From positions 124,001-188,000 of the forward strand of contig NZ_FCNV02000001.1 in assembly GCF_001544615.1 (NCBI RefSeq): 64,000 nt of DNA, read 5' to 3'. The notes beneath the pieces were generated by a model, which searched no databases, had not been told where the DNA came from, and was given only the letters and a program-made list of their open reading frames with translations. Origin of the DNA: Caballeronia concitans. Its GTDB lineage: Bacteria; Pseudomonadota; Gammaproteobacteria; Burkholderiales; Burkholderiaceae. The translations under genes were made by a program, and so were the position numbers. Each line of letters starts with the position of its first letter. The first letter of the stretch is position 1. Shown one piece after another: positions 26,743 to 36,600 of this stretch.

Positions 26743-27672
26743 TCACATCGACGCCGTGCTGCTCAATGCATGACCGGAAAACGCCGGCGCTCTGCGCACC
26801 GTTTCCCGCCCGCCCTTGTCAGACCCGTCAACCAAAAACCGCGCTTCGTCCCCGGCTTCCGCGTCGCGCGCACCAGGCGCGGCACGCATCGGCCAGTGCA
26901 GAAGCTCCGCCGCGATCTGGCGGTAATCGCGCGCCGCGGCCGTAGCCGGAAACGCTTCCACCGCCGAGCGCGAGAGCTCCCTCGCCCGAGCGACGCGCGC
27001 ATCCTCGGACACATATCCCGCCTGCACGAGCGACACAGCCAGATACCGGCTCGCCACACCCGACAGGTTCTCGAACGCGACCGCCGCATCGGCCGGGTTC
27101 TGCACGTGGTTCATCAGCACGCGGAACTGGCCGATCGCATGCGCGTAATGCAGACGCTTCATGCACGCGTACGCCTCGGTGATCGCCGCCGCGGCCACGC
27201 GCGTCACAATCAGAAAGTCATGCGCCTGCGCCGCGAGCGACGACAACGCGCCATGCCGATCCAGCTGCGCGTCGATCAACACGATGTCCGCCGGGCCGTC
27301 GAGCAGCGCGCGACACTGCGCGGCATCGTGGCTCACGCGTTCGTCGCGGGGCGCTGCGATCAGCGAAAAGCCGAACGGCGTCCGCGTCACCACGTCCTGC
27401 AGCGCTTGCCGTCCGGACATCACCGCGCTGAGCGCCTGCGAATCCGAAAGCCCCGCCATGCGCGTCACCGATGCGCTGTTCTGCCGCTCGTCGATGACGA
27501 GCACATCCTTGCCATGCACGGCGAGCGCCGCGCCGAGATTCACCACCGCCGACGTGCAACCGATGCCCGCCGGTCCGCCCGTGACCGCCACCACGCGCGA
27601 ACCTGCACGCGTGAGAAGCCGTCTCAGACCTTCAGCCTGGTCGAGCACGAGCTTATCCAAAGCGAACCTCAT
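26743..27672 (-). CDS. flhG: Flagellar number regulator FlhG (FleN/YlxH, MinD-like) with a degenerate P-loop
   Basis: FlhG is a MinD/ParA-family protein that opposes FlhF to control the number and position of flagella. The 309-residue product starts MRFALDKLVLDQAEGLRRLL at the ATG at 27672, overlapping flhF by 20 bp. The MinD-like core is clear (AVVNLGAALAVHGKDVLVID), but the P-loop reads TGGPAGIGCTS at residues 31-41. The usual deviant Walker A is KGGxGKT; here the first Lys is Thr31 and the second is Cys39. That predicts weak or altered ATP hydrolysis. The last 30 residues are charged and variable. fliA follows. Confidence 0.88.
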   Translation of the reverse strand: MRFALDKLVLDQAEGLRRLLTRAGSRVVAVTGGPAGIGCTSAVVNLGAALAVHGKDVLVIDERQNSASVTRMAGLSDSQALSAVMSGRQALQDVVTRTPFGFSLIAAPRDERVSHDAAQCRALLDGPADIVLIDAQLDRHGALSSLAAQAHDFLIVTRVAAAAITEAYACMKRLHYAHAIGQFRVLMNHVQNPADAAVAFENLSGVASRYLAVSLVQAGYVSEDARVARARELSRSAVEAFPATAAARDYRQIAAELLHWPMRAAPGARDAEAGDEARFLVDGSDKGGRETVRRAPAFSGHALSSTASM

Positions 27673-29380
27673 GAAGTTCGGCCGTCGCGCGCGCGGACAA
27701 TGCGGAGAGCAGTGCCGGCACTTCCTCGTCCTGCGGCACGAACGGCGAGCCGTCGCGCGGAATGCAGAACGCACTCTTGATCAGAAAACGCTTGGTCGCG
27801 ACGTACAGGTTCTCCGGCACCTTCTGCCCGGTCGATACGTAATGCACCGGCAGCTTGTAGCGGATGACCGTGTCGAGCACGCCGCCGAGATTCGTCGCTT
27901 CGTCGAGCTTGGTCAGAATGCAGCCCGCGAGCGGCGGCTGATCCACCGCGCTCTTGTACGCCTGCACGACTTCGTTCAGCGTGTCGCCGTGGCTCGTCGC
28001 GTTGAGCAGCAGAATGCGCTGCACCGGATGACCCGCGCCGCACAGCATCGAAATCTGGTCGGAGACCATGCGATCGCGCTGGCTCATGCCGATCGTGTCG
28101 ATCAGCACGATGTGTTTGTTGCGCAACTCGGACAGCGCGAGTTGCAGGTCCGCCGCGTCCTTCACCGCATGCACCGAGACGCCGAGAATCTTGCCGAAGA
28201 TGCGCAGTTGCTCGTGCGCGCCGATCCGGTAGCTGTCCGTCGTCAGAAGCGCGACCTTGCTCGCGCCGAAGCGCATCACGCAGCGCGCGGCGAGCTTCGC
28301 GGTGGTCGTCGTCTTGCCGACGCCCGTCGGGCCCATCAGCGCGAACACGCCGCCGCGTTCCATCAGCGCGTCTTCGCTCGCCATCACCGGCAAATTCGAT
28401 TCGAGCACCTGCTGCACCCATTCCATCGCGTGCTCGGCGCTTTCCATCTCCGGCATGTTGTCGATGACCATGCGCACGAGCTGCGCCGAAAAGCCGGCGG
28501 CGAAGAGGCGCTTGGTCAGCACGGCGTCGCTCGGCGTGCGGCGCTGGCGGTCGCTCCAGAGCAGACCCGAGAAGTGTTCTTCCATCATGGCGCGCATCGA
28601 CGAAAGCTCGTTCATCACGGTTTCGTTGACGACCTCCTCCATGCGCGAACGGATCGCTTCCGTGACGACAGCCGCCGCGTTCGCGGGCAAGCCTTCGAAT
28701 GCACCTTCAGCCGATGCAGCCGATGCGTTCACCACCGGCGATGCGTCCACTTGCGGCGCGCTCGCGTTGATCTTCTGCGCGGCGCGGCGGGCGGCGACTT
28801 GCGCGGCTTCGCGCGCCCACTCGGGCGTGTCGATCTTCGCCGGCGCGGGCTGGCGCTGTGCGTGGATCGCGTGCTCGGTCTTGTCGACGGCCGGTGCTTT
28901 CGGCGCGACGGGCACGCCGAGACCGCGCGCAATCGCCGACGATGCCGACAGCGGCCGGTTCGACGGCGTCGCGGCCTGCTCGGCGATGCGTCGCGCATGC
29001 TCGATCAGCCACGGATTCGAATCGGCCATCGTGCGCGATGCGTCATCGGCGGGCGCTTCGTCGTCGGCGTCGGTATTCGCGCCGAACACGGAGGAGAACA
29101 CGTCGCCGCTTGCATACGGATTCGACGCGGCCGGCCTGGCCGCAGCGGCCGCTGCCTGGGCGAGCGCGGCGCGCGGCGTGGCGCTCGCGAAAGGCGCGGG
29201 CGCGGCCTGCTCCGCTGCGGGCGAAATGGACGCGATATCGCTGTCCGCGACGCTCATGATTTCAACGGAACCGTCGTCGAGCGTACGGTTCGACAATACG
29301 ATTGCATCGGGGCCGAGCGCTTCTCGAACCTGTCGCAGTGCGTCGCGGCTGTTCGCGCCAATGAATTTACGGATGTTCAA
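27653..29380 (-). CDS. flhF: Flagellar placement GTPase FlhF (SRP family)
   Basis: FlhF is a signal-recognition-particle-type GTPase that positions the flagellar basal body. The 575-residue product has a B domain at the N-terminus (MNIRKFIGANSRDALRQVRE), a long Ala/Pro-rich linker (about residues 60-250), and the NG GTPase domain with P-loop LMGPTGVGKTTTTAKLAARC and G3-like LIDTIGMSQRDR. It is longer than the roughly 430-500 residues common elsewhere because of the linker. The start is TTG at 29380 with GGGGG upstream; no in-frame ATG or GTG precedes it. In many relatives it follows flhA directly; here it does not. Confidence 0.93.
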   Translation of the reverse strand: MNIRKFIGANSRDALRQVREALGPDAIVLSNRTLDDGSVEIMSVADSDIASISPAAEQAAPAPFASATPRAALAQAAAAAARPAASNPYASGDVFSSVFGANTDADDEAPADDASRTMADSNPWLIEHARRIAEQAATPSNRPLSASSAIARGLGVPVAPKAPAVDKTEHAIHAQRQPAPAKIDTPEWAREAAQVAARRAAQKINASAPQVDASPVVNASAASAEGAFEGLPANAAAVVTEAIRSRMEEVVNETVMNELSSMRAMMEEHFSGLLWSDRQRRTPSDAVLTKRLFAAGFSAQLVRMVIDNMPEMESAEHAMEWVQQVLESNLPVMASEDALMERGGVFALMGPTGVGKTTTTAKLAARCVMRFGASKVALLTTDSYRIGAHEQLRIFGKILGVSVHAVKDAADLQLALSELRNKHIVLIDTIGMSQRDRMVSDQISMLCGAGHPVQRILLLNATSHGDTLNEVVQAYKSAVDQPPLAGCILTKLDEATNLGGVLDTVIRYKLPVHYVSTGQKVPENLYVATKRFLIKSAFCIPRDGSPFVPQDEEVPALLSALSARATAELHEVRFG

Positions 29381-29731
29381 ACTTGCCCCCGATGAGGAAT
29401 AACTGCGATCTTTGCGAGGCGGACGCCGCCGGATGTTTCGTCGTGTCCGCTTTTCAGTGAAGCCATTATTGCGAACTTGAGGCCTCGCCTATCGCTGGAT
29501 AAAGGGTGTGAAAAAGGGGTATTTCGGCTGATGGACGGCAGCGACGCGTCCGGCGAGCGCGTCGCGGAAAAAGATTCCGCTTCCTGCGTCATCCACGGCG
29601 GCGCGTCGCGGCGTAAGCTGTAGGGCGCTCGCGCGGCACGCAGCCGCGCCGGAAGAACCGACAACCCGCTTTCACGCGACCCAGGTCAGCGACGTCGAGC
29701 GCTGGCCGGCACCGACAGGAGACTTTTACGC
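29381..29731. other. 351-bp divergent spacer between flhF and the ThDP enzyme
   Basis: This gap must hold promoters for flhF (minus) and the thiamine-diphosphate enzyme (plus). I found no consensus sigma-70, sigma-54 or sigma-28 element. A weak stretch GGATAAAGGGTGTGAAAAAGG lies near 29498-29519. Short open frames on both strands look like coding shadows of GC-rich DNA. It may mark one edge of the flagellar rearrangement described in the findings. Confidence 0.4.
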
Positions 29732-31432
29732 ATGGCGTCCGATGTTTCCCCCGCTTCGACCGCTTCCTCTCAAACCACCGGCGCGCGTCTCGTCGTCGAT
29801 GCGCTCGTGCATCACGGCGTCGAGCGCGTGTTCTGCGTGCCCGGCGAGAGCTTTCTCGCCGTGCTCGATTCGCTGCACGACGAGATCGGGCAGATAGAGA
29901 CCATCGTGTGCCGCCACGAGGCGGGCGCGGCGAACATGGCCGAAGCGGTCGGCAAGCTGACCGGCCGTCCCGGCGTCGCCATCGTGACGCGCGGCCCGGG
30001 CGCCACGCACGCGTCCATCGGCGTGCACACGGCGTATCAGGATTCGACGCCGATGATCCTGCTGATCGGCCAATGCGCGCGCGACCACATGGATCGCGAG
30101 GCATTTCAGGAGATCGACTATCGGCGCATGTTCGGGCAGATGGCGAAGTGGGTCGCGCAGATCGACGATCCGCGACGCGTGCCCGAATACATGAGTCACG
30201 CGTTTCATGTCGCGACGGCGGGGCGTCCGGGGCCGGTCGTGCTCGCGCTGCCCGAGGACATGCTGACCGAAGCGTGCGACGCCGTGCCGGCCGCGCCGCG
30301 TTATCAGCGCGTGGCGGCATCGCCCTCGGCGGCGCAGGTCGAACGCCTGCGCGATACGCTCGCGAACGCGAAGCAGCCGTTCGTGATCGCGGGCGGCAGC
30401 GGCTGGACGCAGGACGCCACGCACGACTTCGCGCGCTTCGTCGAGCGCTGGCAGTTGCCAGCCGGCTGCGCGTTCCGCTTTCAGGACACGCTGAACAACG
30501 AGCATCCGAACTATGCGGGCGATGTCGGCCTCGGCATCAATCCGGCGCTCGCCGCGCGCGTGCGCGATGCCGACGTGCTCTTCGTGCTCGGCCCGCGCAT
30601 GGGCGAATCGACGACGGGCGGCTACACGCTGCTCGACATCCCGAAGACGAAGCAGACGCTCATCCACGTCCATCAGGGCGCGGAGGAACTCGGGCGCGTG
30701 TATAGCGCGGATTTGCCGATCGTGTCGGGCATGCCGGAGATCGCATCGATGCTCGCCGCGCTCGATCCGCCTTCGGACATCGCGTGGGCGGGATCGGCCG
30801 AGGCGGCGCACGCGTCGTACCTCGACTGGCGCAAGCCGAAGCCGATGATCGGCGACGTGCAGCTCGGCGAAATCATGCGCGCCCTCGCGGATCGTCTGCC
30901 CGCCGACGCGATTCTCACCAACGGCGCGGGCAATTACGCGACGTGGCTGCATCGGCATTATTCGTATCGGCATTTCCGCTCGCAGGTGGCGCCGACGAGC
31001 GGCGCGATGGGCTACGGCGTGCCCGCAGCCATCGCCGCGAAGTCGCTGTATCCGGAGCGCACGGTGATCGCCTTTGCCGGCGACGGCTGCTTCATGATGT
31101 CGAGCCACGAAATCGCGACGGCGATGCAGTACGGGCTGGCGGTGATCTTCGTCGTGGTGAACAACGCACAGTACGGCACGATCCGCATGCATCAGGAGCG
31201 GCATTATCCGCATCGCGTGCACGGAACGGGACTCACGAATCCGGATTTCGCCGCCTATGCGCGCGCGTTCGGGGCGCACGGCGAGCTCGTCGAGACGACG
31301 GATCAGTTCATGCCCGCTTTCGATCGCGCGGTGAGTTCGGGGCTGCCCGCCGTCATCGAGATTCGCATTCCGCAGGATCAGAGCACGCCCGGCGCGACGC
31401 TCGAACAAATTCGGCAACAGGGCAAGCGATAG
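29732..31432 (+). CDS. Thiamine-diphosphate-dependent enzyme, acetolactate-synthase-like
   Basis: The 566-residue protein has the three-domain ThDP decarboxylase fold: an N-terminal PYR domain with catalytic Glu in CRHEAGAANMAEA, a central FAD-type domain, and a C-terminal PP domain with the Mg/ThDP motif GDGCFMMSSHEIATA ending in NNAQYG. The start MASDVSPASTA has CAGGAGAC upstream. It resembles the large subunit of acetolactate synthase, but there is no ilvN-type small subunit next to it. The true substrate could be a 2-oxo acid in another pathway (acetolactate, benzoylformate-like or sulfopyruvate-type). It stands alone. Confidence 0.85.
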   Translation: MASDVSPASTASSQTTGARLVVDALVHHGVERVFCVPGESFLAVLDSLHDEIGQIETIVCRHEAGAANMAEAVGKLTGRPGVAIVTRGPGATHASIGVHTAYQDSTPMILLIGQCARDHMDREAFQEIDYRRMFGQMAKWVAQIDDPRRVPEYMSHAFHVATAGRPGPVVLALPEDMLTEACDAVPAAPRYQRVAASPSAAQVERLRDTLANAKQPFVIAGGSGWTQDATHDFARFVERWQLPAGCAFRFQDTLNNEHPNYAGDVGLGINPALAARVRDADVLFVLGPRMGESTTGGYTLLDIPKTKQTLIHVHQGAEELGRVYSADLPIVSGMPEIASMLAALDPPSDIAWAGSAEAAHASYLDWRKPKPMIGDVQLGEIMRALADRLPADAILTNGAGNYATWLHRHYSYRHFRSQVAPTSGAMGYGVPAAIAAKSLYPERTVIAFAGDGCFMMSSHEIATAMQYGLAVIFVVVNNAQYGTIRMHQERHYPHRVHGTGLTNPDFAAYARAFGAHGELVETTDQFMPAFDRAVSSGLPAVIEIRIPQDQSTPGATLEQIRQQGKR

Positions 31433-31508
31433 TTCAAGCTTTCGATTCGCTTGCAGTTAACTTCCGGTGGCAGTAGAGTGATCCGCTCGAAAACACCGGG
31501 AGTTAGCG

Positions 31509-31772
31509 ATGCTTAAGATTCTTGCGGTTGCATTGGCGTTGAGCTTGTCGGGCGCGGCGTTCGCGAAGGCCGATTGCGCGGCGCATCCGAAAAGCGAGTG
31601 GATGAAGGAATCGGACGCGAAGGCGAAGATCGAGTCGCAGGGCTACAAGATCCGCAAGTTCAAGGTCGACGGCAACTGCTACGAAATCTACGGTCACGAC
31701 AAGGACGGCAAGAAAGTCGAGATTTACTACGACACGAAAACGCTCGATGTCGTGAAGTCCGAAGTCGACTGA
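31509..31772 (+). CDS. Small secreted PepSY-like protein
   Basis: The 87-residue precursor has a Sec signal peptide (residues 1-19, ending AAFA) and a mature domain of about 66 residues with ESQGYKIRKFKVDGNCYEIY and KKVEIYYDTKTLDVVKSEVD. This is the short PepSY fold (DUF2502/PepSY_2-like). Two Cys (23 and about 57) may form a disulfide. Such proteins commonly precede cytochrome b561 genes in proteobacteria, as here, where a cyt b561 follows after 14 bp. The likely role is periplasmic and linked to that cytochrome; this is inference. Confidence 0.85.
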   Translation: MLKILAVALALSLSGAAFAKADCAAHPKSEWMKESDAKAKIESQGYKIRKFKVDGNCYEIYGHDKDGKKVEIYYDTKTLDVVKSEVD

Positions 31773-31786
31773 GCGCGCCGTCTCTC

Positions 31787-32314
31787 ATGCCGATGCGCGT
31801 AAAAACGTGGGACATCTGGGTCCGGCTCACGCACTGGACGGTGGCGGGCATCGTTGTGTGGAACCTGTTCGGACCGACCGATGCCACGCATCGGCTGCTC
31901 GGTTATGTCGCGGCGGGACTCGTGATTGCGCGCATCGTGTGGGGCTTCGTCGGCTCGGCGAATGCGCGCTTCTCCGCCTGGTGGCCGACGCCCGCGCGGC
32001 TGCGGACTTATGTGCGCTCGCTCGCGGCTGGCAGGCCGGAGCATCATCGGTCGCACAATCCGCTTGGCGGCCTGATGGCGCTCTTTCTGTGGTTTCTCAT
32101 TCTCGCGCTCGGCGTGTCGGGATGGCTCATGCGGCTCGACGCCTTCTGGGGCGAAGACTGGCCGCAGGAGATTCATACGTGGCTTTCGCTGATCATCGAA
32201 GTCTGCGTGTGCGTGCACGTCGCGGCGGCGGTGCTCATGACGCTGTGGACGCGCGAGGGCCTCATTCGCGCGATGGTCACCGGGTATAAGCGCGGCGAGA
32301 AGGCGTCGGATTGA
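31787..32314 (+). CDS. Cytochrome b561-type membrane protein
   Basis: The 175-residue protein has four TM helices with the conserved haem-ligand His pattern of the prokaryotic b561 family: RLTHWT near residue 13, THRLLGY in helix 2, and EIHTWL and CVHVAA in the last two helices. It begins MPMRVKTWDIWVRLTHWT (ATG 31787; an ATG two codons later is equally possible). It probably transfers electrons across the inner membrane, with quinol as a plausible donor. It is co-directional with and 14 bp from the PepSY-like gene, so probably co-transcribed. Confidence 0.9.
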   Translation: MPMRVKTWDIWVRLTHWTVAGIVVWNLFGPTDATHRLLGYVAAGLVIARIVWGFVGSANARFSAWWPTPARLRTYVRSLAAGRPEHHRSHNPLGGLMALFLWFLILALGVSGWLMRLDAFWGEDWPQEIHTWLSLIIEVCVCVHVAAAVLMTLWTREGLIRAMVTGYKRGEKASD

Positions 32315-32334
32315 ATTGCGCTTCTTCGGAAAGG

Positions 32335-32371
32335 CAAAACGGCCCGGCCGCTTGCGCGAACCGGGCCGTTC
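32335..32371 (-). terminator. Intrinsic terminator of the branched-chain amino-acid binding protein gene
   Basis: AACGGCCCGG (32338-32347) pairs with CCGGGCCGTT (32361-32370) across a 13-base loop. On the minus strand the stem is followed by TTTTGCC, matching a terminator for the gene at 32403-33551. It also lies 23 bp beyond the cytochrome b561 stop on the plus strand, where the T-run is short (GTTCC). Confidence 0.75.
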
Positions 32372-32402
32372 CGATCAAGCCCTGAAGCCTGAAGCGTGGC
32401 GC

Positions 32403-33551
32403 TTACTTGCCGCCCACGCTTTGCAGCGTCGTCCACTTGCCGCCGACGACCTTGTACAGCGTGATGCCGCCGTTCTTCAGGTCGCCCTTCGCGTCGTACG
32501 ACAGATGCTTCGCCGTCACGCCCTGCATGTCGGTCTTCGCGAGCACCGGCAGATACTTCGCCGGGTCCGTCGAGTTCGCGGCCTTCATCGCGTCGAACAT
32601 GGCCATTGCGCCGTCGTAGGCGTACGGCGAGTACGTCTGCACGTCTTCGTTGAAGCGCTTCTTGTACTTCGCTTCGTATGCCGCGCCGCCCGGCATTTCG
32701 TTCATCGGCAGGCCAGCCAGCGATGCCACCGTGCCGTCAGCCGCGTCGCCCGCGATCTTGAGGAACGTGTCGGTCTTCACCATTTCGCCCGCCATCAGCG
32801 GTGCGCGGAAGCCGAGCGTCTTCATCTGCTTGACCATCGGGCCGGCTTGCGAATCGGCGCCGCCGTAGTACACGAGGTCCGGATTCGTCGACTTGATCTT
32901 GGTCAGAATCGCCTTGAAGTCGACAGCCTTGTCGTTCGTGAATTCGCGAACGACGATAGTGCCGCCCGCCGCCTTCGCCGCCTTCTCGAACTGGTCGGCG
33001 AGACCCTGGCCGTATGCCGTGCGGTCATCGACGATAGCGATCTTCTTGACCTTCAGCGTCTTCACCGCGAACTCGCCCGCGACCGAACCCTGCTGCGTGT
33101 CCGAGGTCATCATGCGGAACGTGGTCTTGAAACCTTGCGTGGTGTATTCCGGCGCGGTCGCCATCGCGATCTGCGGAATGCCCGCGTTCGCGTAGATGCG
33201 CGATGCCGGAATGGTCGTGCCCGAGTTGAAGTGGCCGAGCATGCCCTTGATGCCGTCGTCCACCAGCTTCTGCGCGACGGTCGTGCCCGTGCGCGGGTCG
33301 GCCTGGTCGTCCGCCGAATCCAGCACGATACGAACCGGCTTGCCGCCGATCACCGGCTTCGTCGCGTTGAACTCTTCGACCGCGAGCGTGATGCCGTTCT
33401 GGAAGTCCTTGCCGTAGTGCGCTTGCGCGCCGGTCATCGGGCCGGCGAAACCGACCTTCACGTCCTCGGCTTGCTGAGCAAACGCGGTCCCCGCCAGCGA
33501 CAGGCCGGCGAGCGTCAGGGCTGCCGCCAGCTTGTTCATCGTGTACTTCAT
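32403..33551 (-). CDS. Branched-chain amino-acid ABC transporter, periplasmic binding protein
   Basis: The 382-residue precursor has a signal peptide (MKYTMNKLAAALTLAGLSLA, ending TAFAQQ) and a Leu/Ile/Val-binding (Peripla_BP_6) fold. Family blocks include FAGPMTGAQAHYGKDFQNGI, DDGIKGMLGHFNSGTTIPAS and DDRTAYGQGLADQF. The ATG has AGGAGA upstream. No permease or ATPase gene is adjacent; the liv operon at 59.9-64 kb has its own binding protein. It may feed that transporter with a different specificity. Other amino acids are possible ligands. Confidence 0.9.
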   Translation of the reverse strand: MKYTMNKLAAALTLAGLSLAGTAFAQQAEDVKVGFAGPMTGAQAHYGKDFQNGITLAVEEFNATKPVIGGKPVRIVLDSADDQADPRTGTTVAQKLVDDGIKGMLGHFNSGTTIPASRIYANAGIPQIAMATAPEYTTQGFKTTFRMMTSDTQQGSVAGEFAVKTLKVKKIAIVDDRTAYGQGLADQFEKAAKAAGGTIVVREFTNDKAVDFKAILTKIKSTNPDLVYYGGADSQAGPMVKQMKTLGFRAPLMAGEMVKTDTFLKIAGDAADGTVASLAGLPMNEMPGGAAYEAKYKKRFNEDVQTYSPYAYDGAMAMFDAMKAANSTDPAKYLPVLAKTDMQGVTAKHLSYDAKGDLKNGGITLYKVVGGKWTTLQSVGGK

Positions 33552-33648
33552 AGCTTCTCCTAGTACCAGTGTGGATGGCAGCTTCTGCCGGGATCGCCGT
33601 GCCGGCTGCCGTTTGTTTGAATTTGTTGAACCGAGCGCCGCGAACGTC

Positions 33649-36600
33649 TCAACCGATCGTCATCAAATTCGCATTGCCGCCCGCCGCCGCCGTGTTCACG
33701 CTCACCGAGCGTTCCGTCAGCAGACGTTCGAGCGCGTAGTCTTCGCCGTCGTGGCCAGCGTCGGCGAAGGCCCCCGCCGCGACGCCCTGCACCGATACGA
33801 TCGGCCCGGGGCGCTTGGCGATTTCCTTCACGAGCGACAGCAGTTCGTCGCTGTCGCCTTCGAACAGCACGGCATCGAAGCCGGCTGCGGGATCCTTCTT
33901 CACCGCTGCATGCGCCTTCAGCGACGCCGGCAGCGACGCGACCAGCTGCTCGCCCGCCGATCCCGCGAAGAGCGCCTTGTTGCCCGTCGCCAGCACGGCG
34001 GCGAACTGCGCGCGCGCCCCGCTTTCCGTCGACGCCACGCACAGCACCGTGCCGCGCGCGCTCAGCGTGTACGTGTTGCGCTCGCCGGTCGGCCCGGCCA
34101 GCACGGCGGTCGCGCCCGCCAGCACGTGCTGCAGATAGCCGTCGCAACGCGCGGCGGTCTGCGGATCGCGCTCGCCGATGGCCCAGTCGCGCAATGCGGT
34201 GAGGGCGGCGGCGGGCGTATCGGCGGATGCGGTTTCATCGACGACGAGCGTGCTCGCGAGCGACTTCGGCAAGCCGGTCGGGCGCTTGGCGAGGAGACGC
34301 TGCAGGTACAGCGCGCCGCCCGCTTTCGGACCCGTGCCCGACAAACCTTCGCCGCCGAACGGCTGCACGCCGACCACCGCGCCGATCACATTGCGGTTCA
34401 CGTAGATGTTGCCCACGTGCGCCCGCGAGATCACATGCGCGATGGTTTCGTCGATTCGCGTATGGATGCCGAGCGTCAGTCCGTAACCCGTCGTGCGAAT
34501 TTGGTCGAGGAGTTTATCAAGAGACGCGCGGCGATAACGCACCACGTGCAGCACCGGCCCGAAGACTTCACGCTTCAACTCGTCGATGCTGTCCAGTTCG
34601 ATGAGCGTCGGCGGCACGAACGTGCCTTGCGCGCAGCCTTCCGGCAGCGGCAGTTGCACGACCTTGCGGCCCTTCTCGCGCATCGATGCGATGTGCGCGT
34701 CGATGCTGCGCTTCGCGTCGATATCGATGACCGGGCCGACATCCGCCGACAGCCGGTCCGGATTGCCCACGGCGAGCTGCTTCATCGCGCCGGTCAGCAT
34801 TTCGAGCGTGCGGTCCGCGACGTCGTCCTGCAGGCAAAGAACGCGCAGCGCCGAGCAGCGTTGACCGGCGGAATCGAACGACGACTGCATCACGTCCGCG
34901 ACGACCTGCTCCGCGAGCGCCGACGAATCGACGATCATCGCGTTCTGGCCGCCGGTTTCGGCGATCAGCGGAATCGGACGGCCTTCGGGATCGAGTCTTT
35001 CCGACAGCGTCTTGTTGATGAGCCGCGCGACTTCCGTCGAGCCGGTGAACATGACGGCACGCGTGCGCGCATCGGCGACGAGCGCCGCGCCGACGGTTTC
35101 GCCATCGCCCGGCAGCAGTTGGACCGCGCCCGCCGGCACGCCGGCCTCGCGCAGAATCCGCACGGCTTGCGCGGCGATCAGCGGCGTCTGTTCCGCGGGC
35201 TTCGCGAGCACTGGATTACCGGCCGCGAGCGCTGCCGCGACCTGGCCCATGAAGATCGCGAGCGGGAAATTCCACGGGCTGATGCAGACCACCGGCCCGA
35301 GCGGACGATGCGTGTCGTTCGAAAACTCCGCGCGAATCTGCGACGCGTAGTAGCGCAGGAAATCGACGGCTTCGCGAATCTCCGCGATCGCGTTCGGCAG
35401 CGACTTGCCCGCCTCGCGAATGATGAGGCCCATCAGCGTGTGCATTTGCGCTTCGAGCAGATCGGCGGCGCGCGAGAGGCAGTCGGCGCGGTCTTCGACG
35501 GGCGTCGCTTGCCAGATCGGCGCGGCAGCCACCGCGTTCGCAAGCGCGGCGCTCACCTGTTCCGACGATGCTTCGATCACCGCGCCGACCACATCGCGAT
35601 GATCCGCCGGATTGCGGATGTCGCGCGCGACGCCGTGGACGGCCGTGCCGCCTTCGAGCATCGGCGCGGCTTGCCACGGATGATTGCCGCTCGCCAAGAG
35701 CGCCGATGACAGCGACGCCAGCCGATGCTCATTCGACAGATCGAGGCCCATCGAATTGAGGCGCTCGTTGCCGTAGAGCTGGCGCGGCAGCGGAATTTTC
35801 GCGTGCGGCGCGCCGAGCGGAACGATCTTCATCGCTTCGTCGATCGGATCCTGCACGAGATCCTTGACCGGAATCGATTCATCCGCGATGCGGTTCACGA
35901 ACGACGTATTCGCGCCGTTCTCCAGCAGACGCCGCACGAGATATGCGAGCAGCGTTTCGTGCGTGCCGACCGGCGCGTACACGCGGCACGGGCGGTTCAG
36001 CTTGTCGCGGCCGGTGACTTCTTCGTAAAGCGGCTCGCCCATGCCGTGCAGGCACTGGAACTCGTACTGGCCGGGATAGTAGTTCTGCCCCGCGAGGTGA
36101 TAGATGGCGGACAGCGTGAACGCGTTGTGCGTCGCGAATTGCGGATACACCGCGTCAGGAGCTGCGAGCAGCTTCTTCGCGCACGCGAGATACGAGATGT
36201 CCGTGTAGATCTTGCGCGTGTAGACCGGATAGCCTTCGAGACCGTCGACTTGCGCGCGCTTGATTTCGGTGTCCCAGTACGCGCCCTTCACGAGACGGAT
36301 CATCAGGCGATGACGGCTGCGGCGCGCCAGATCGATCAGATAGTCGATCACGAACGGGCAGCGCTTCTGGTATCCCTGCACCACGAAACCGATTCCGTTC
36401 CAGCCCGCGAGTTCGGGATCGAAGCACAGCGCTTCGAGCAGATCGAGCGACAATTCGAGACGATCGGCCTCTTCAGCATCGATGTTCAGGCCGATGTCAT
36501 AGCGGCGCGCCAGTTGCGCGAGCGCGCGCACGCGCGGCAGCAGTTCGGTCATCGTGCGCTCCTGCTGCGAGCGCGAATAACGCGGATGCAGCGCCGAGAG

